The notes under the pieces: model-generated | The model's database searches: none | What the model was told of the DNA's origin: nothing | What the model saw: only the letters and a program-made list of their open reading frames with translations | Made by a program: the position numbers and the translations under genes | Assembly: GCA_963768945.1 (NCBI GenBank) | Contig: CAVYJW010000008.1 | Coordinates: 620,001-684,000 of the forward strand | Direction: 5' to 3' | Length of the DNA stretch: 64,000 nucleotides | DNA from: RYN-230 sp963768945 | Lineage (GTDB): Bacteria > Actinomycetota > Actinomycetes > Streptosporangiales > Streptosporangiaceae | Shown here: positions 18,416 to 27,100 of the stretch, piece by piece | How positions within the stretch are numbered: position 1 is the first letter of the stretch | How the letters are laid out: every line of letters begins with the position of its first letter

Positions 18416-19366
18416 GTGAGTACACCAAAAGCCCTGCAATTGCCCTCCGGGGTGCGGCGGCTGACCATCGTTACCAGCCGCGGCCAGTTCGCGGCGCTTG
18501 AAGCGCTGCCGCCCAGCGGGATACACGAGAGGCAGCCTGCGCTCCTGGTGCCGGGGTACACCGGGAGCAAAGAGGACTTCCTGCTGATCCTCCAGGCCCT
18601 GGCGGCCGCCGGCCGCCAGGTGGTCGCGATCGACATGCGGGGCCAGTTCGAGACCCCGGGCGAGGCCGACGAGGCCGCCTACCGGCTGGCCGCGCTGGCC
18701 GCTGATGTGGCAATGGTCGCCGACTGGCTCAGCGAGGGACACGACAGCCCGCCCGGCGCGGGCGACGGCCCGGGTGTTCACCTGCTCGGCCACTCCCTTG
18801 GCGGGCTGGTGACCCGGGAGGTGCTGCTGGCCCGGGCCGCGCGGGTCAGCTCACTCACCCTGATGAGTTCCGGCCCGGGGGCGCTGACCGGCCCGCGGGC
18901 CCAGATCCTCCAGGAGCTGCTGGCCGAGCTGGACGGGACCACCCCGGACAGGCTGGGTGCGGAGATCGAGCGCATCTGGCAGACCCGGCTGGAGCCGGAG
19001 GCCGTGGCGGGTGGCGTCCCGGTGACGATCATCGAATTCCTTCGCACGCGGATGCTGAGCAGTTCCCCCACCGGCCTGCGGGCGATGGCCGAGGCCCTGC
19101 TCACCTGCCCGGACCGGACCCGGGCCCTGGCCCGGCTGGACGCGGTCCCGGTCATGGTCCTCTACGGCGAGAACGACGACGCGTGGGAACCAGCCGCCCA
19201 GGAAGACATGGCGGCCCGGCTGCGCGCCCAGCGGGTCTGCATCCCGGCCGCCGCGCACTCCCCTGCGGTGGAGGCGCCGGAGACCACGGCGAGCACGCTG
19301 ACCAGCTTCTGGAACGCGACCGAGTGCCGCAGGGCCCGCCCGTCCCGCCCGTCCCGCCCGGCGTAG
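18416..19366 (+). CDS. Alpha/beta-fold hydrolase
   Basis: 316 residues from a GTG. Nucleophile elbow GHSLGG (about residue 125), acid Asp in YGENDDAW and His in AAAHSPAVEAP give a full Ser-Asp-His triad; the oxyanion strand is LVPGYTGSKEDF. Likely an esterase, lipase or peptidase; no lid motif fixes the substrate. No signal peptide, so cytosolic. Eighty bases after the helicase. Confidence 0.9.
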   Translation: MSTPKALQLPSGVRRLTIVTSRGQFAALEALPPSGIHERQPALLVPGYTGSKEDFLLILQALAAAGRQVVAIDMRGQFETPGEADEAAYRLAALAADVAMVADWLSEGHDSPPGAGDGPGVHLLGHSLGGLVTREVLLARAARVSSLTLMSSGPGALTGPRAQILQELLAELDGTTPDRLGAEIERIWQTRLEPEAVAGGVPVTIIEFLRTRMLSSSPTGLRAMAEALLTCPDRTRALARLDAVPVMVLYGENDDAWEPAAQEDMAARLRAQRVCIPAAAHSPAVEAPETTASTLTSFWNATECRRARPSRPSRPA

Positions 19367-19413
19367 ATCCGCGCCCTGGATCCGCCGTAGATCCGGCCTG
19401 GATCCGGCAGCCG

Positions 19414-20307
19414 TCAGTCCTCGGTGAGTTCGCCCAGGCCGTCCCAGGGCCGGCGGGCGGGGGTGGCGGCGGCACCTTCCGGGCACACCGCGCGGAAGTC
19501 GCACCAGCCGCAGCCCGGGCCGGGGCTGGGCGGGAACGCCTCGTCCTGGCCCCCGGGCGGCTGCCCTTCCGGATAACGCAGGCCGTCCCGGTAGCGCTGG
19601 TCAGCGGCTGCGCACTCAGCCGCGATGTCCTCAGCCCGGCCCAGGTGCCGGTCCAGCGTGGCCGGCGTGTGCTCCCAGGCGTGCACCGTGCCCGTGGGCA
19701 GGTGATGCAGCTCGACCCGGTGGCAGGGCCGGCGCAGCACCCGCCCGGCGGCGACTGCGTACAGCGCCAGCGGCAGCGACGCCCTGGTGTCGTCGGTGCT
19801 CAGCGGCCGGCGGCCGGTCTTGTAGTCCACGACGGCCAGTTCGCGGCCGCCGGCCGCGGACCGCCGGTCGTCCAGCCGGTCGATCCGGCCTGAGAACGTG
19901 ATCCGGCCGGTCCGGGCGCCCACCGTCCGCTCCACCCCGGCTGGCTCGTCGGACGGGTCCAGGCCGGCGATGTACTTCTCGACCATGTCCCTGGCCCGGT
20001 CCCGCGCGGCCGCGGACTGTGCGTCGCTGGCGAACCCCTCGTTGATCCAGCCGCGTTCCAGTAAACCCGCGGCGGCAGGCACGGTCCGCTGCGCCTGCGG
20101 CAGCCGCCACCATCCGGCCAGCGCGTTGTGCACGCTGGCGCCGAGGCTGTTATGCGCCCAGGGCGGCCCCTTACGGGGAGCAGGCCGGTCCAGGTAGCTC
20201 ATCCGGTACAGCCGCCGGCAGTTCAGCCAGGTACTCAGCCGGGTCGGGGTGCACGCGTACAGGCGGCGGGGCATCCCGTCCAGCCCGAGCTGCTCTTCGC
20301 GGCGCAT
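19414..20307 (-). CDS. PD-(D/E)XK nuclease, RecB/Cas4-like, with a probable Fe-S cluster
   Basis: 297 residues. The nuclease core is GASVHNAL (residues about 56-63), FSGRIDRLDD (metal Asp) and VVDYKTGRRPL (D-x-K motif). One Cys near the N-terminus (WLNCRRLYRMSY) and three near the C-terminus (CGWCDFRAVC) form the four-Cys iron-sulfur staple pattern of Cas4 and AddB nucleases. There are no cas genes near, so a general DNA-repair exonuclease is more likely than a CRISPR role. Stop of the MBL gene lies 4 bases upstream, suggesting an operon. Confidence 0.88.
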   Translation of the reverse strand: MRREEQLGLDGMPRRLYACTPTRLSTWLNCRRLYRMSYLDRPAPRKGPPWAHNSLGASVHNALAGWWRLPQAQRTVPAAAGLLERGWINEGFASDAQSAAARDRARDMVEKYIAGLDPSDEPAGVERTVGARTGRITFSGRIDRLDDRRSAAGGRELAVVDYKTGRRPLSTDDTRASLPLALYAVAAGRVLRRPCHRVELHHLPTGTVHAWEHTPATLDRHLGRAEDIAAECAAADQRYRDGLRYPEGQPPGGQDEAFPPSPGPGCGWCDFRAVCPEGAAATPARRPWDGLGELTED

Positions 20308-20311
20308 CCGG

Positions 20312-20947
20312 TCACTCCGGGTCCGCGGGCAAGTGGACCGGGCCGGCCGTCACCCAGGAGTCGAACTGCTTCTGGGCCGCCGACACGGTGGTCTCCTCGC
20401 CGTGCCCCGGTAGCACCCGGGTCGGACCAGGCAGGGTCAGCAAGTGCTCACCGATGGCGCTGAGCTGCGCGGGGAAGTCGGGGTATTCGTGATGATGCGG
20501 AACCGGGCCGCTGGCCATCACGACATCTCCAGCGAACACCGCCTCCAGTTCCTCGCTGTAGAGGCACACCGAGCCCGGGCTGTGCCCCGGGGCGAGGATC
20601 ACTTCCAGCGTCACGTCGGCGACTTCGAAGATCCCCCCGTCCTCCATCTCGATCTCCGGGTCGCCGTCCCGGTGGGCCTCCCGCCAGACCAGCCGGTCCC
20701 GGGGATGCAGCGCCACCGGGGCCTCGTCACGCGCCGCCACCTCAGGCGCCACCGCCACGTGGGTGGCGTGCCCGTGGGTGCAGATGACGGCGAGGATCGT
20801 CCGGTCGCCGACGGCGGCCAGCACCGCCCCGGCGTCACGGCCCGGGTCGACCACGATGACCTCGTTATCGTCGCCCACGATCCAGGCGTTGCCGTCCGGT
20901 GCGTCCGCGTCCCCCGGTGACCCCACCCGCTCTATCCGCGCCTCCAT
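20312..20947 (-). CDS. MBL-fold hydrolase (glyoxalase II-like) with altered metal motif
   Basis: 211 residues of metallo-beta-lactamase fold. The usual THxHxDH motif reads THGHATHV, so the Asp that holds the second zinc is Thr. Remaining ligands look intact: His in LAPGHSPGS, Asp in VFAGDVV and His in LPGHGEET. It may bind one metal or be a diverged member. Family members of this size hydrolyse thioesters such as S-lactoyl-mycothiol/glutathione; that role is inference. Upstream of, and nearly touching, the nuclease gene. Confidence 0.85.
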   Translation of the reverse strand: MEARIERVGSPGDADAPDGNAWIVGDDNEVIVVDPGRDAGAVLAAVGDRTILAVICTHGHATHVAVAPEVAARDEAPVALHPRDRLVWREAHRDGDPEIEMEDGGIFEVADVTLEVILAPGHSPGSVCLYSEELEAVFAGDVVMASGPVPHHHEYPDFPAQLSAIGEHLLTLPGPTRVLPGHGEETTVSAAQKQFDSWVTAGPVHLPADPE

Positions 20948-20963
20948 GGCCTGCCTTCCTTCC

Positions 20964-21220
20964 TCATCCTTGTTTCACGAACGCCCTGACCTCGTCCGCA
21001 ACCGCGGAACCGCGATCGCGGACAGCAGCAGGCCCGGGATCCGGGAAAGCAGCTCCACGCCGCTGTCCCGCAGGACACGCTGGACCAGCCCGCAGAACCG
21101 CAGGGCGAGCCACAGCACCACGATGACGGCGCACAGGGCGAGCCCGGACGCGGCCGCCCGTGCCCATTATGGATCCGCTGGACGATCAGCATGCTCGCAA
21201 CGATCGCACCCGGGCCCGCC
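20964..21220 (-). pseudogene. Decayed C-terminal part of a MarC-family membrane protein gene
   Basis: Three frames together spell a MarC end: AGPGAIVASMLIVQRIHN, then LALCAVIVVLWLALRFCG plus SGVELLSRIPGLLLSAIAV, then VADEVRAFVKQG and stop. One base is missing between AIAV and VADEV. The N-terminal two thirds are gone and the region upstream is now read as the tail of the PHP gene. MarC next to a PHP gene is a common actinobacterial arrangement, which supports decay in place. Confidence 0.65.
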
Positions 21221-22213
21221 CGCGCCGGCCCGGGCCGCCCGGGCCGGCCAGCAGCGGCGTATCGGCCCCAGCCCCCAGTCAGGCGGACGCCGCCGTATGC
21301 GGCAGGGCATCATGCATGCCCTGATCTCGTGACGTTCACAGCGCCAGCGACTCATCCGCTCATCCGCTCTGCCGCCGGGCCCGGCGGCCCCGCCAGCCAG
21401 CGCCATCAGCTGCTCGAACGCGGCGGGGCTGGTCGTCTCGACGCCCAGCCGGTGCCCGGTGAGGTCGCCGTGGTCGTCGCTGCCCCCGGTCGTCACCAGG
21501 CCCAGGCCGCCGGCGAGAGCCCGGAGCCTGGCCCGGTCCGCCGCGCCGTGATCGGGGTGATCCACCTCCAGGCCGGCCAGCCCGGCCCCGGCCAGGGCCG
21601 CGATGGCGTCATCGGGGATCTGCCAGCCCCGCGAGATCGCCCCCGGGTGGGCCAGCACTACCGCCCCGCCGCTGTCCTGGACCAGCCCGACCGCCCGTGC
21701 CGGATCCAGCGCGTACCGGCTCACATAGGCCCGGCCGCCCGCGCCGATCCAGTCCGGGCCGAACGCCTCGCGAGGTGTGGCGATCGCGCCAGCCGCGACC
21801 ATGGCCCGGGCGATGTGCGGGCGGCCCACGCTCCCCCCGGCCGCGAGCGCCGCCACCTGGTCCCAGGTGACGTCCACGCCGAGGTCCCGGAGCCGCCGCA
21901 CCATGGCCTGGCCGCGGCGGATCCGGTCGTCGCGGATCGCCTGGCACTCGGCCGCGAGCTCCGGACTGGCCCCGTCCGGGAGGTAGCTCAGCAGGTGCAC
22001 GCTGTGCCCGTCCAGCCGGGCCGACAATTCCATGCCGCTGACCAGGGTCAGGCCTTCCGGGAGGGCCTGACGGGCCTCGTCCTGCCCGGCCAGGGTGTCG
22101 TGGTCGGTCAGGGCGATCACGTCGAGACCGGCGTCCCGGGCACGGCGCATCACCTCGGCGGGCGGGTCAGTGCCGTCCGACGCGGTGGAGTGGGAGTGAA
22201 GGTCGATGCGCAC
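21167..22213 (-). CDS. PHP-domain phosphoesterase (RNase AM / YciV-like)
   Basis: Metal-dependent phosphoesterase. N-terminal metal site IDLHSHSTASDGTD, TDHDTLAG, the Glu of VSGMELSA, the His of LAHPGA and the C-terminal GSDDHG are present. Members hydrolyse 3',5'-bisphosphonucleotides or trim 5' ends of RNA. Homologues end near residue 285. Here the frame continues about 60 residues (RCERHEIRACMM onward) through degraded marC sequence, so the tail is probably acquired by loss of the original stop. Confidence 0.88.
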   Translation of the reverse strand: MRIDLHSHSTASDGTDPPAEVMRRARDAGLDVIALTDHDTLAGQDEARQALPEGLTLVSGMELSARLDGHSVHLLSYLPDGASPELAAECQAIRDDRIRRGQAMVRRLRDLGVDVTWDQVAALAAGGSVGRPHIARAMVAAGAIATPREAFGPDWIGAGGRAYVSRYALDPARAVGLVQDSGGAVVLAHPGAISRGWQIPDDAIAALAGAGLAGLEVDHPDHGAADRARLRALAGGLGLVTTGGSDDHGDLTGHRLGVETTSPAAFEQLMALAGGAAGPGGRADERMSRWRCERHEIRACMMPCRIRRRPPDWGLGPIRRCWPARAARAGAGGPGCDRCEHADRPADP

Positions 22214-22320
22214 GACCGCTCATCGTACGGCGCGGCGGCCGGGCTGGCCCTGGTCTTCAGTGTCGGGCTGGGCGTTCTCCTAATCGCCCGGCTGGCGCCT
22301 TTCAGCGCCGGCTGGCGCCT

Positions 22321-22947
22321 TCAGCCGGGCAGCCGCGGGGACAGCGCGCCGAACGGGACGTCCAGCTCCTGCCCGGGGTCGCGTAGATCCCGCAAGGACA
22401 GTGTCTCCAGCAGGAGAGTGCCGGCCGTGTCCGGCCACAGGATGATCCACAGCCAGTTGGCCAGCACCTCCCCGGCGAACACGGCCGCCCCGGGCGATTC
22501 CACGCTCCACAGCGGGAACTCGTGGTTGCCGAACTGGATCAGCGCGTGCGGCGGGCCCGCCGCGAATCCCTCACCGGGATCCGGGCCGTCCAGCCCGGCC
22601 AGGCCAGCCCCCAGGCCAAGCCCCGGCTCCTCGGAGATGAGCAGCATCTCACCCGGGCCGCCTACCGGGTTGGGCCCGGACAGGGCGACCACGCAGCCTC
22701 GGGTCCCGCTGCGGTCATCGCCCGCGCCGGTGTACCCGGTGACCAGCCAGCCCAGCGGTATCGGCCACGGCAGCCAGACCGGCACGGCGGCCGGCTTGAG
22801 CAGGGCGTGCAGTCCCTCCGTGGAGGGGACGTGAGCGGGCCGGAGCGGCAGCACCGCACCGTGCCGGGCGCACTGCCAGGCGCTGTGCCAGGCGCTCGGC
22901 TCGCTGAGTTCGCCCTGGCAGCGCGGGCAGATCGGGGCCTTCATCAT
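22321..22947 (-). CDS. DUF6758 family protein with N-terminal zinc ribbon
   Basis: 208 residues beginning MMKAPICPRCQGEL, with a further Cys and His about 20 residues on (WQCARHG), which looks like a small zinc-binding knuckle. The body (PIPLGWLVTGYTGAGDDRSG onward) is typical of the actinobacterial DUF6758 family, unknown function. Divergent from the NUDIX gene. A short ACTGGCGCCTT-type direct repeat lies between it and the PHP start. Confidence 0.75.
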   Translation of the reverse strand: MMKAPICPRCQGELSEPSAWHSAWQCARHGAVLPLRPAHVPSTEGLHALLKPAAVPVWLPWPIPLGWLVTGYTGAGDDRSGTRGCVVALSGPNPVGGPGEMLLISEEPGLGLGAGLAGLDGPDPGEGFAAGPPHALIQFGNHEFPLWSVESPGAAVFAGEVLANWLWIILWPDTAGTLLLETLSLRDLRDPGQELDVPFGALSPRLPG

Positions 22948-23003
22948 GAGTAATGACGTTGATCTCCAGCCGGGCTCACGTCAAGCACCAGGAGGCCCCA
23001 ATC

Positions 23004-23465
23004 ATGCTGGCCTCCGCCCGGCGCCGGTTGAGCCGTCCGGCTCTCGCCGGGAATACTGGCCGCGTGCCAGCGCTGCGGGTTCCCTGCGTAGGAGCGATCA
23101 TCAAGGACGAGGCCGGGCGGCTTCTGCTGATCCAGCGGGGACACGAGCCGGAGGCGGGCCGGTGGTCGCTGCCGGGCGGCCGGATCGAGCCAGGGGAAAG
23201 CGACGAGCAGGCGGTCGTCCGGGAGACCCAGGAGGAAACCGGCCTGCGGGTGACGTGCGGCGCGCTCGTCGGGTCGGTGGAGCGGCCGGGACTGGGCGGT
23301 GCGGTGGTTGACATCCGGGACTACGCGGCCACGGTGACCGGGGGGACGCTGGCCGCGGGAGACGACGCGGCCGACGCACGCTGGGTGAAGCAGGCGGACC
23401 TGGCGGGCCTACCCCTGACCAGCGGGCTGGTCGAGACGCTCGGCGCCTGGGGAGTGCTCGCCTGA
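23004..23465 (+). CDS. NUDIX hydrolase
   Basis: 153 residues. The Nudix box (G-x5-E-x7-RE-x2-EE-x-G) is complete at about residues 59-81, beginning GGRIEPGESDEQ and ending RETQEETGL. Cleaves nucleoside diphosphates linked to another group; the substrate (oxidised nucleotide, NADH, ADP-ribose) is not evident. The start is fixed by AGGAGG eight bases before the ATG; a GTG 20 codons later gives the minimal domain. Confidence 0.92.
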   Translation: MLASARRRLSRPALAGNTGRVPALRVPCVGAIIKDEAGRLLLIQRGHEPEAGRWSLPGGRIEPGESDEQAVVRETQEETGLRVTCGALVGSVERPGLGGAVVDIRDYAATVTGGTLAAGDDAADARWVKQADLAGLPLTSGLVETLGAWGVLA

Positions 23466-23618
23466 GGTCCCCGCAGGCCAGGGATCGAACACCTGGGTGC
23501 GGGCCAGCCCGGCCGCGCGTCCCTTGGTCGCGGTGACCAGGGCGAACTGGTCCGCCGAGGGTGGTATGACGACCCCATTCGGTCACAGCCTCCCGTATCC
23601 ACATGGCACGCTGGCTGC

Positions 23619-24136
23619 GTGAGCGATACCCAGCCGGAGGCCGGGCCGGGCCCAGCCGGAGGCCGGCCATCTCGCCCTCATCGCGGAGGCTACCAAGCGG
23701 GCAGGCCTGATCTGGATCACGGTCCCGGGCCAGGGCGGCGCTGGCCGGGGCGGCGCTGGCCAGCGCGGCGCTGGCCAGGGCGGCGCTGGCCCGGAGCGGC
23801 CGCGGCCGGCATGGCACATCTGGCGCGACGCCGCGTACGTGCTGACCGGCCCGGGCGAGCAGGACATCCCCGGGCTCGGCGACGCCAGCCATGTCATCGT
23901 GGAGGTGGCGAGCAAGGACACGGGAGGCCTGCTGGTGCGCTGGACGGCCCGGGTGAGCCGGGTCGAGCCCGACTCCGCGGACTGGCCGGGAGATCATCGG
24001 GGCGCTGCTGGCCGGGCGGCTGAACGAGCCGGCCAACCCCGGGACGCCCTCCCCCGCGCAGCGCTGGGCACGAACCGGAGCCGTCTACCGGCTCAGCCCG
24101 GCCGCTCCGTTCGACCCAGGGTTCGAGGCTCCGTAG
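23619..24136 (+). pseudogene. Conserved hypothetical gene with two frameshifts
   Basis: Starts GTG in one frame (MSDTQPEAGPGP), continues in a second (HLALIAEATKRAGLIWITVP ... DASHVIVEVASKDTGGLLVR) and ends in a third (EIIGALLAGRLNEPANPG to FDPGFEAP and TAG). One extra base near 23663 and one near 23989 explain both changes. I know the outline from actinomycete proteins of unknown function with LALIAEATKKSG and WHVWH segments. Four 15-bp repeats in the middle insert a GGAG-type loop. Ends ten bases before mrp. Confidence 0.55.
23731..23790 (+). repeat. Four tandem 15-bp repeats
   Basis: Units CAGGGCGGCGCTGGC, CGGGGCGGCGCTGGC, CAGCGCGGCGCTGGC, CAGGGCGGCGCTGGC, in frame with the middle part of the broken gene. 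Confidence 0.9.
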
Positions 24137-24145
24137 CATGAAGGC

Positions 24146-25297
24146 ATGGTCATGCCGCCCGCTGTTTCCTCGCCCCCCACTGCCGAGCAGGTCACCCAGG
24201 CCCTGGCGGGAGTCAACGACCCCGAGATCCACCGGCCGATCACCGAGCTCGGGATGGTCAAGAACGTCGCCGTGGACGAGCGCGGGGTAGTGCGGGTAGA
24301 CATCTACCTCACTGTGTCCGGCTGCCCGCTGCGCGAAACCATCACCAGGGAGGTGACCGCGGCGGTCAGCAATCTGCCGGGAGTGGCGGAGGTCCGGGTC
24401 AACCTGGACGTGATGAGTGAGGAGCAGCGCCGTGAGCTGCAGGGCAAGCTGCGCGGCGGGCGCCCCGAGAAGGAGATCCCCTTCGCCCAGCCCACGTCGC
24501 TGACCAGGGTGTTCGCTGTCGCCAGCGGAAAGGGTGGCGTCGGCAAGTCCTCGGTCACGGTCAACCTGGCCGCGGCCCTGGCCAAGGCGGGGCAGAAGGT
24601 GGGCGTGCTCGACGCCGACATCTACGGTCACTCCCTGCCCCGGATGCTGGGCGTCACCGACTCACCCACCCAGGTCGAGCAGATGATCATGCCGCCGACC
24701 GCTCACGGCGTGAAAGTGATCTCGATCGGCATGTTCACCACCGGCAACGCGCCGGTGGTCTGGCGCGGGCCGATGCTGCACCGCGCAGTGCAGCAGTTCC
24801 TCGCCGACGTGTACTGGGGCGACCTCGACGTGCTGCTGATGGACCTGCCGCCAGGCACCGGCGACGTGGCCATCTCCGTGGCCCAGCTGGTCCCGGGCGC
24901 GGAACTCATCGTGGTCACCACCCCTCAGCTCGCGTCCTCGGAAGTGGCGGAGCGGGCCGGGGCCATCTCGGTGCAGACCCACCAGCGGATCACCGGCGTG
25001 ATCGAGAACATGTCGTCGCTGGCCTGCCCGCACTGCGGCGAGCCTGTCCCGGTGTTTGGCTCGGGTGGCGGCCAGGCGGTGGCCGACGCGCTGACCCGGG
25101 TGACCGGGGCGCCCGTACCGCTGCTCGGCCAGGTGCCCATCGACGTCCGGCTACGGGAAGGCGGCGACCGCGGTGTCCCGCTGGTGCTGACCGACCCGGA
25201 CTCCGCCGCCGCCCAGCAGCTGACCGGGATCGCCAACGGCATGGCTAACCGCTCGCGCGGGCTGGCCGGCCGGCAGCTGGGACTGACCCCCGCCTGA
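24146..25297 (+). CDS. mrp: Mrp/ApbC-type Fe-S cluster carrier ATPase
   Basis: P-loop NTPase that assembles or carries iron-sulfur clusters. 383 residues: an N-terminal MIP18/DUF59 domain (residues 10-90, with SGCPLRETI holding the conserved Cys), deviant Walker A SGKGGVGKSS at about residue 128, MDLPPGTGD, and the cluster-binding CxxC of ACPHCGEP. Same neighbourhood as mycobacterial Rv1229c. Convergent with tatB. Confidence 0.95.
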   Translation: MVMPPAVSSPPTAEQVTQALAGVNDPEIHRPITELGMVKNVAVDERGVVRVDIYLTVSGCPLRETITREVTAAVSNLPGVAEVRVNLDVMSEEQRRELQGKLRGGRPEKEIPFAQPTSLTRVFAVASGKGGVGKSSVTVNLAAALAKAGQKVGVLDADIYGHSLPRMLGVTDSPTQVEQMIMPPTAHGVKVISIGMFTTGNAPVVWRGPMLHRAVQQFLADVYWGDLDVLLMDLPPGTGDVAISVAQLVPGAELIVVTTPQLASSEVAERAGAISVQTHQRITGVIENMSSLACPHCGEPVPVFGSGGGQAVADALTRVTGAPVPLLGQVPIDVRLREGGDRGVPLVLTDPDSAAAQQLTGIANGMANRSRGLAGRQLGLTPA

Positions 25298-25349
25298 GTT
25301 CAGTTACTTCCATGACCTCGGAGTGACCCTGGGGCTGACTAGGAAGCGG

Positions 25350-25718
25350 TCAGGTGGCCTCGGGGTCGAAGGGCGGGGTTTCCTCGCGGGCCAGCGTGGC
25401 CGTGGCCCTCCGGTCGGCCGCGTACTCGACCTCGGATTCCGCCATCCCCGCGGCGGCGCCGTTATGGTCGCCGTCCAGGTCATCGAACAGGTGCTTGCGG
25501 ACGAAGTTACCCGGGTGCAGGTCCCGGACGTCGAAGTCAGAGAACTCGGGCCCCAGGCCCTCACGGAGGTCCCGGGTCGCCCCGTCCGCCATCTGGCGCA
25601 GCTCGCGCAGGGCACGGCCGGCCTGGGCAGCCATCTTCGGCAGCTGATCCGGCCCGAAGATCACGAGCGCGATCACCCCGAGGACCAGAATCTTCCAGAT
25701 GGACAGGTCGAAAAACAC
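25350..25718 (-). CDS. tatB: Sec-independent translocase subunit TatB
   Basis: 122 residues starting at a GTG nine bases after AGGAG; the longer reading starts without a ribosome site. One N-terminal membrane helix (WKILVLGVIALVIFGPDQLP, with the diagnostic FGP), then an amphipathic helix (KMAAQAGRALRELRQMADG) and an acidic tail. With TatA and TatC it forms the receptor for folded twin-arginine substrates. Lies downstream of the sigE operon as in mycobacteria. Confidence 0.92.
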   Translation of the reverse strand: MFFDLSIWKILVLGVIALVIFGPDQLPKMAAQAGRALRELRQMADGATRDLREGLGPEFSDFDVRDLHPGNFVRKHLFDDLDGDHNGAAAGMAESEVEYAADRRATATLAREETPPFDPEAT

Positions 25719-25847
25719 GTCAGCTCTCCTGGCGGAGCGCGGCCCCAGCGGCCGCAGCGGCACGCAGTCTTCCTTTACTGTAGACCGTCATCTGCCGTAA
25801 CGCTCCCCCCGGAGCACGGGACCGTGTCCCCGGATACCCGGCCCGCC

Positions 25848-27092
25848 TCACCGGAACGGGTCGAGCCAGGAGACCAGGCGGCTCAGGCCGCGGCCCATCC
25901 GGCCGAGGAATCCTGGCCCGGCGTTGTGCGGCAGCGCGCCTACCACCTGGTCCAGGGTCTGGTCCGGTGCGTCAGCGATGAGCGTGTAGACGAAGCCGCG
26001 AGCGGACCATGCCACGCTGCGCTGGTCGGGCCCGGCCGCGTAGACGCGGTCACCGCGCAGCGCGACCTGCGACCACCCGTTCAGCTGGGCGGGCAGGTGG
26101 CCGCGCTGCACGAACAGTGAGATCACGGACAGCCCGTCGGAGTAGGCCAGGCCGACGACCGTGCCGGCCGGCCCGCTGCTCTGACTCGCGCGGACCAGCC
26201 TGAGCTGGCCGGGCAGCTGCGCGGGAAGCGGCCAGCCCGCGGCCCGCATCCGGGCCAGCTGCACACTGGCCAGCAGTTTGCCCCCGGGTACCGATGCGGT
26301 ACGCGGCGCCGCCGCGGCCGCCGGTGAGCCGAGCGAGAGGCTCACGAACACGTCTTGGCTGACCATCTGGGCGCTGCCGTCGAAGGTTTCCCGGCGCAGC
26401 GGCAGCTTGGTCGCGGTGTCCAGCCAGAACCGGGCGGCCAGCCGGCCGTCGCGGTGCCGCACGACGAGTTCCTGCGCGGGGCGGCCGGCCACCTGGCCGT
26501 GGCCGCCCAGGGACACCTGGTAGTTCTCGGCCAGCAACGCGACCATCTGCGAGGTCATGGTCATGATGCTCTCGGGATCGCGCTGGTCGGCGTCGTCGTC
26601 GCCATCCGGGTCGGCGGCGCGCGTCCGGTACTGCGGCAGGGCCGCCGTGGGCAGCGTTGCGGCCTGGATCAGGGTCTGGTGATCACGCTGGTGCCACACG
26701 TTCACCACGGAGGTCCAGCTACCGTCCGGGCCCTGCCAGGCGGTCAGCTGAACACCCTGGTAGGACACCTGGCGGCAGGCGCTGGCGGCCTCGCTGAGCA
26801 ACCGCAGACCCGCGTCGGCCGTGGTCCCGGCCGCGGCGACACGTCTCCCGGATGACCGGGCCGGGGATGACCGGGCCGAACCGGGGGACCCGGGCGCCGC
26901 AGACTGGCGGAGCCCGCCCTGGCCGGCCGCCAGGGGCATCAGCTCGCCGCTGTGGCCCGCCATGTCCCGCCAGATCACCGTGACGCCGGTGGCGATCAGG
27001 CCCAGGACCACCACTGCGGTGACGATGCGCAGCGGCAGCGGGTCGTGCTGAGGACCGGCCCCGTCATAGGGGGGCGTGGTGCGGGAGAACAT
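25848..27092 (-). CDS. RseB/MucB-like sigma-factor regulatory lipoprotein-type protein
   Basis: 414 residues with one N-terminal membrane helix (LRIVTAVVVLGLIATGVTVI, about residues 21-40), a Ser/Pro/Gly linker, then an extracytoplasmic region with the RseB lolA-like pattern: residues RLLSEAASACRQVSYQGVQL, GRPAQELVVRHRDG, FWLDTATKLPLRRE and a C-terminal domain starting VQLARMRAAGWPLPAQL. In enterobacteria RseB protects anti-sigma from proteolysis and senses envelope damage. Nine bases after the anti-sigma stop, so in the same operon. In mycobacteria this slot is held by the protease HtrA. Confidence 0.8.
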   Translation of the reverse strand: MFSRTTPPYDGAGPQHDPLPLRIVTAVVVLGLIATGVTVIWRDMAGHSGELMPLAAGQGGLRQSAAPGSPGSARSSPARSSGRRVAAAGTTADAGLRLLSEAASACRQVSYQGVQLTAWQGPDGSWTSVVNVWHQRDHQTLIQAATLPTAALPQYRTRAADPDGDDDADQRDPESIMTMTSQMVALLAENYQVSLGGHGQVAGRPAQELVVRHRDGRLAARFWLDTATKLPLRRETFDGSAQMVSQDVFVSLSLGSPAAAAAPRTASVPGGKLLASVQLARMRAAGWPLPAQLPGQLRLVRASQSSGPAGTVVGLAYSDGLSVISLFVQRGHLPAQLNGWSQVALRGDRVYAAGPDQRSVAWSARGFVYTLIADAPDQTLDQVVGALPHNAGPGFLGRMGRGLSRLVSWLDPFR

Positions 27093-27100
27093 CCGTCAGC

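Noticed and set aside
16897..18636. 579-codon frame opposite the DEAD-box helicase, and similar long frames opposite the flavoprotein, rocD and the S53 gene
   Set aside because: All mirror real genes and have no motifs or ribosome sites.
23466..23600. Minus-strand reading VVIPPSADQFALVTATKGRA between NUDIX and the broken gene
   Set aside because: Looks protein-like but no start, no clear family and only about 40 codons; could be a remnant, not enough to annotate.
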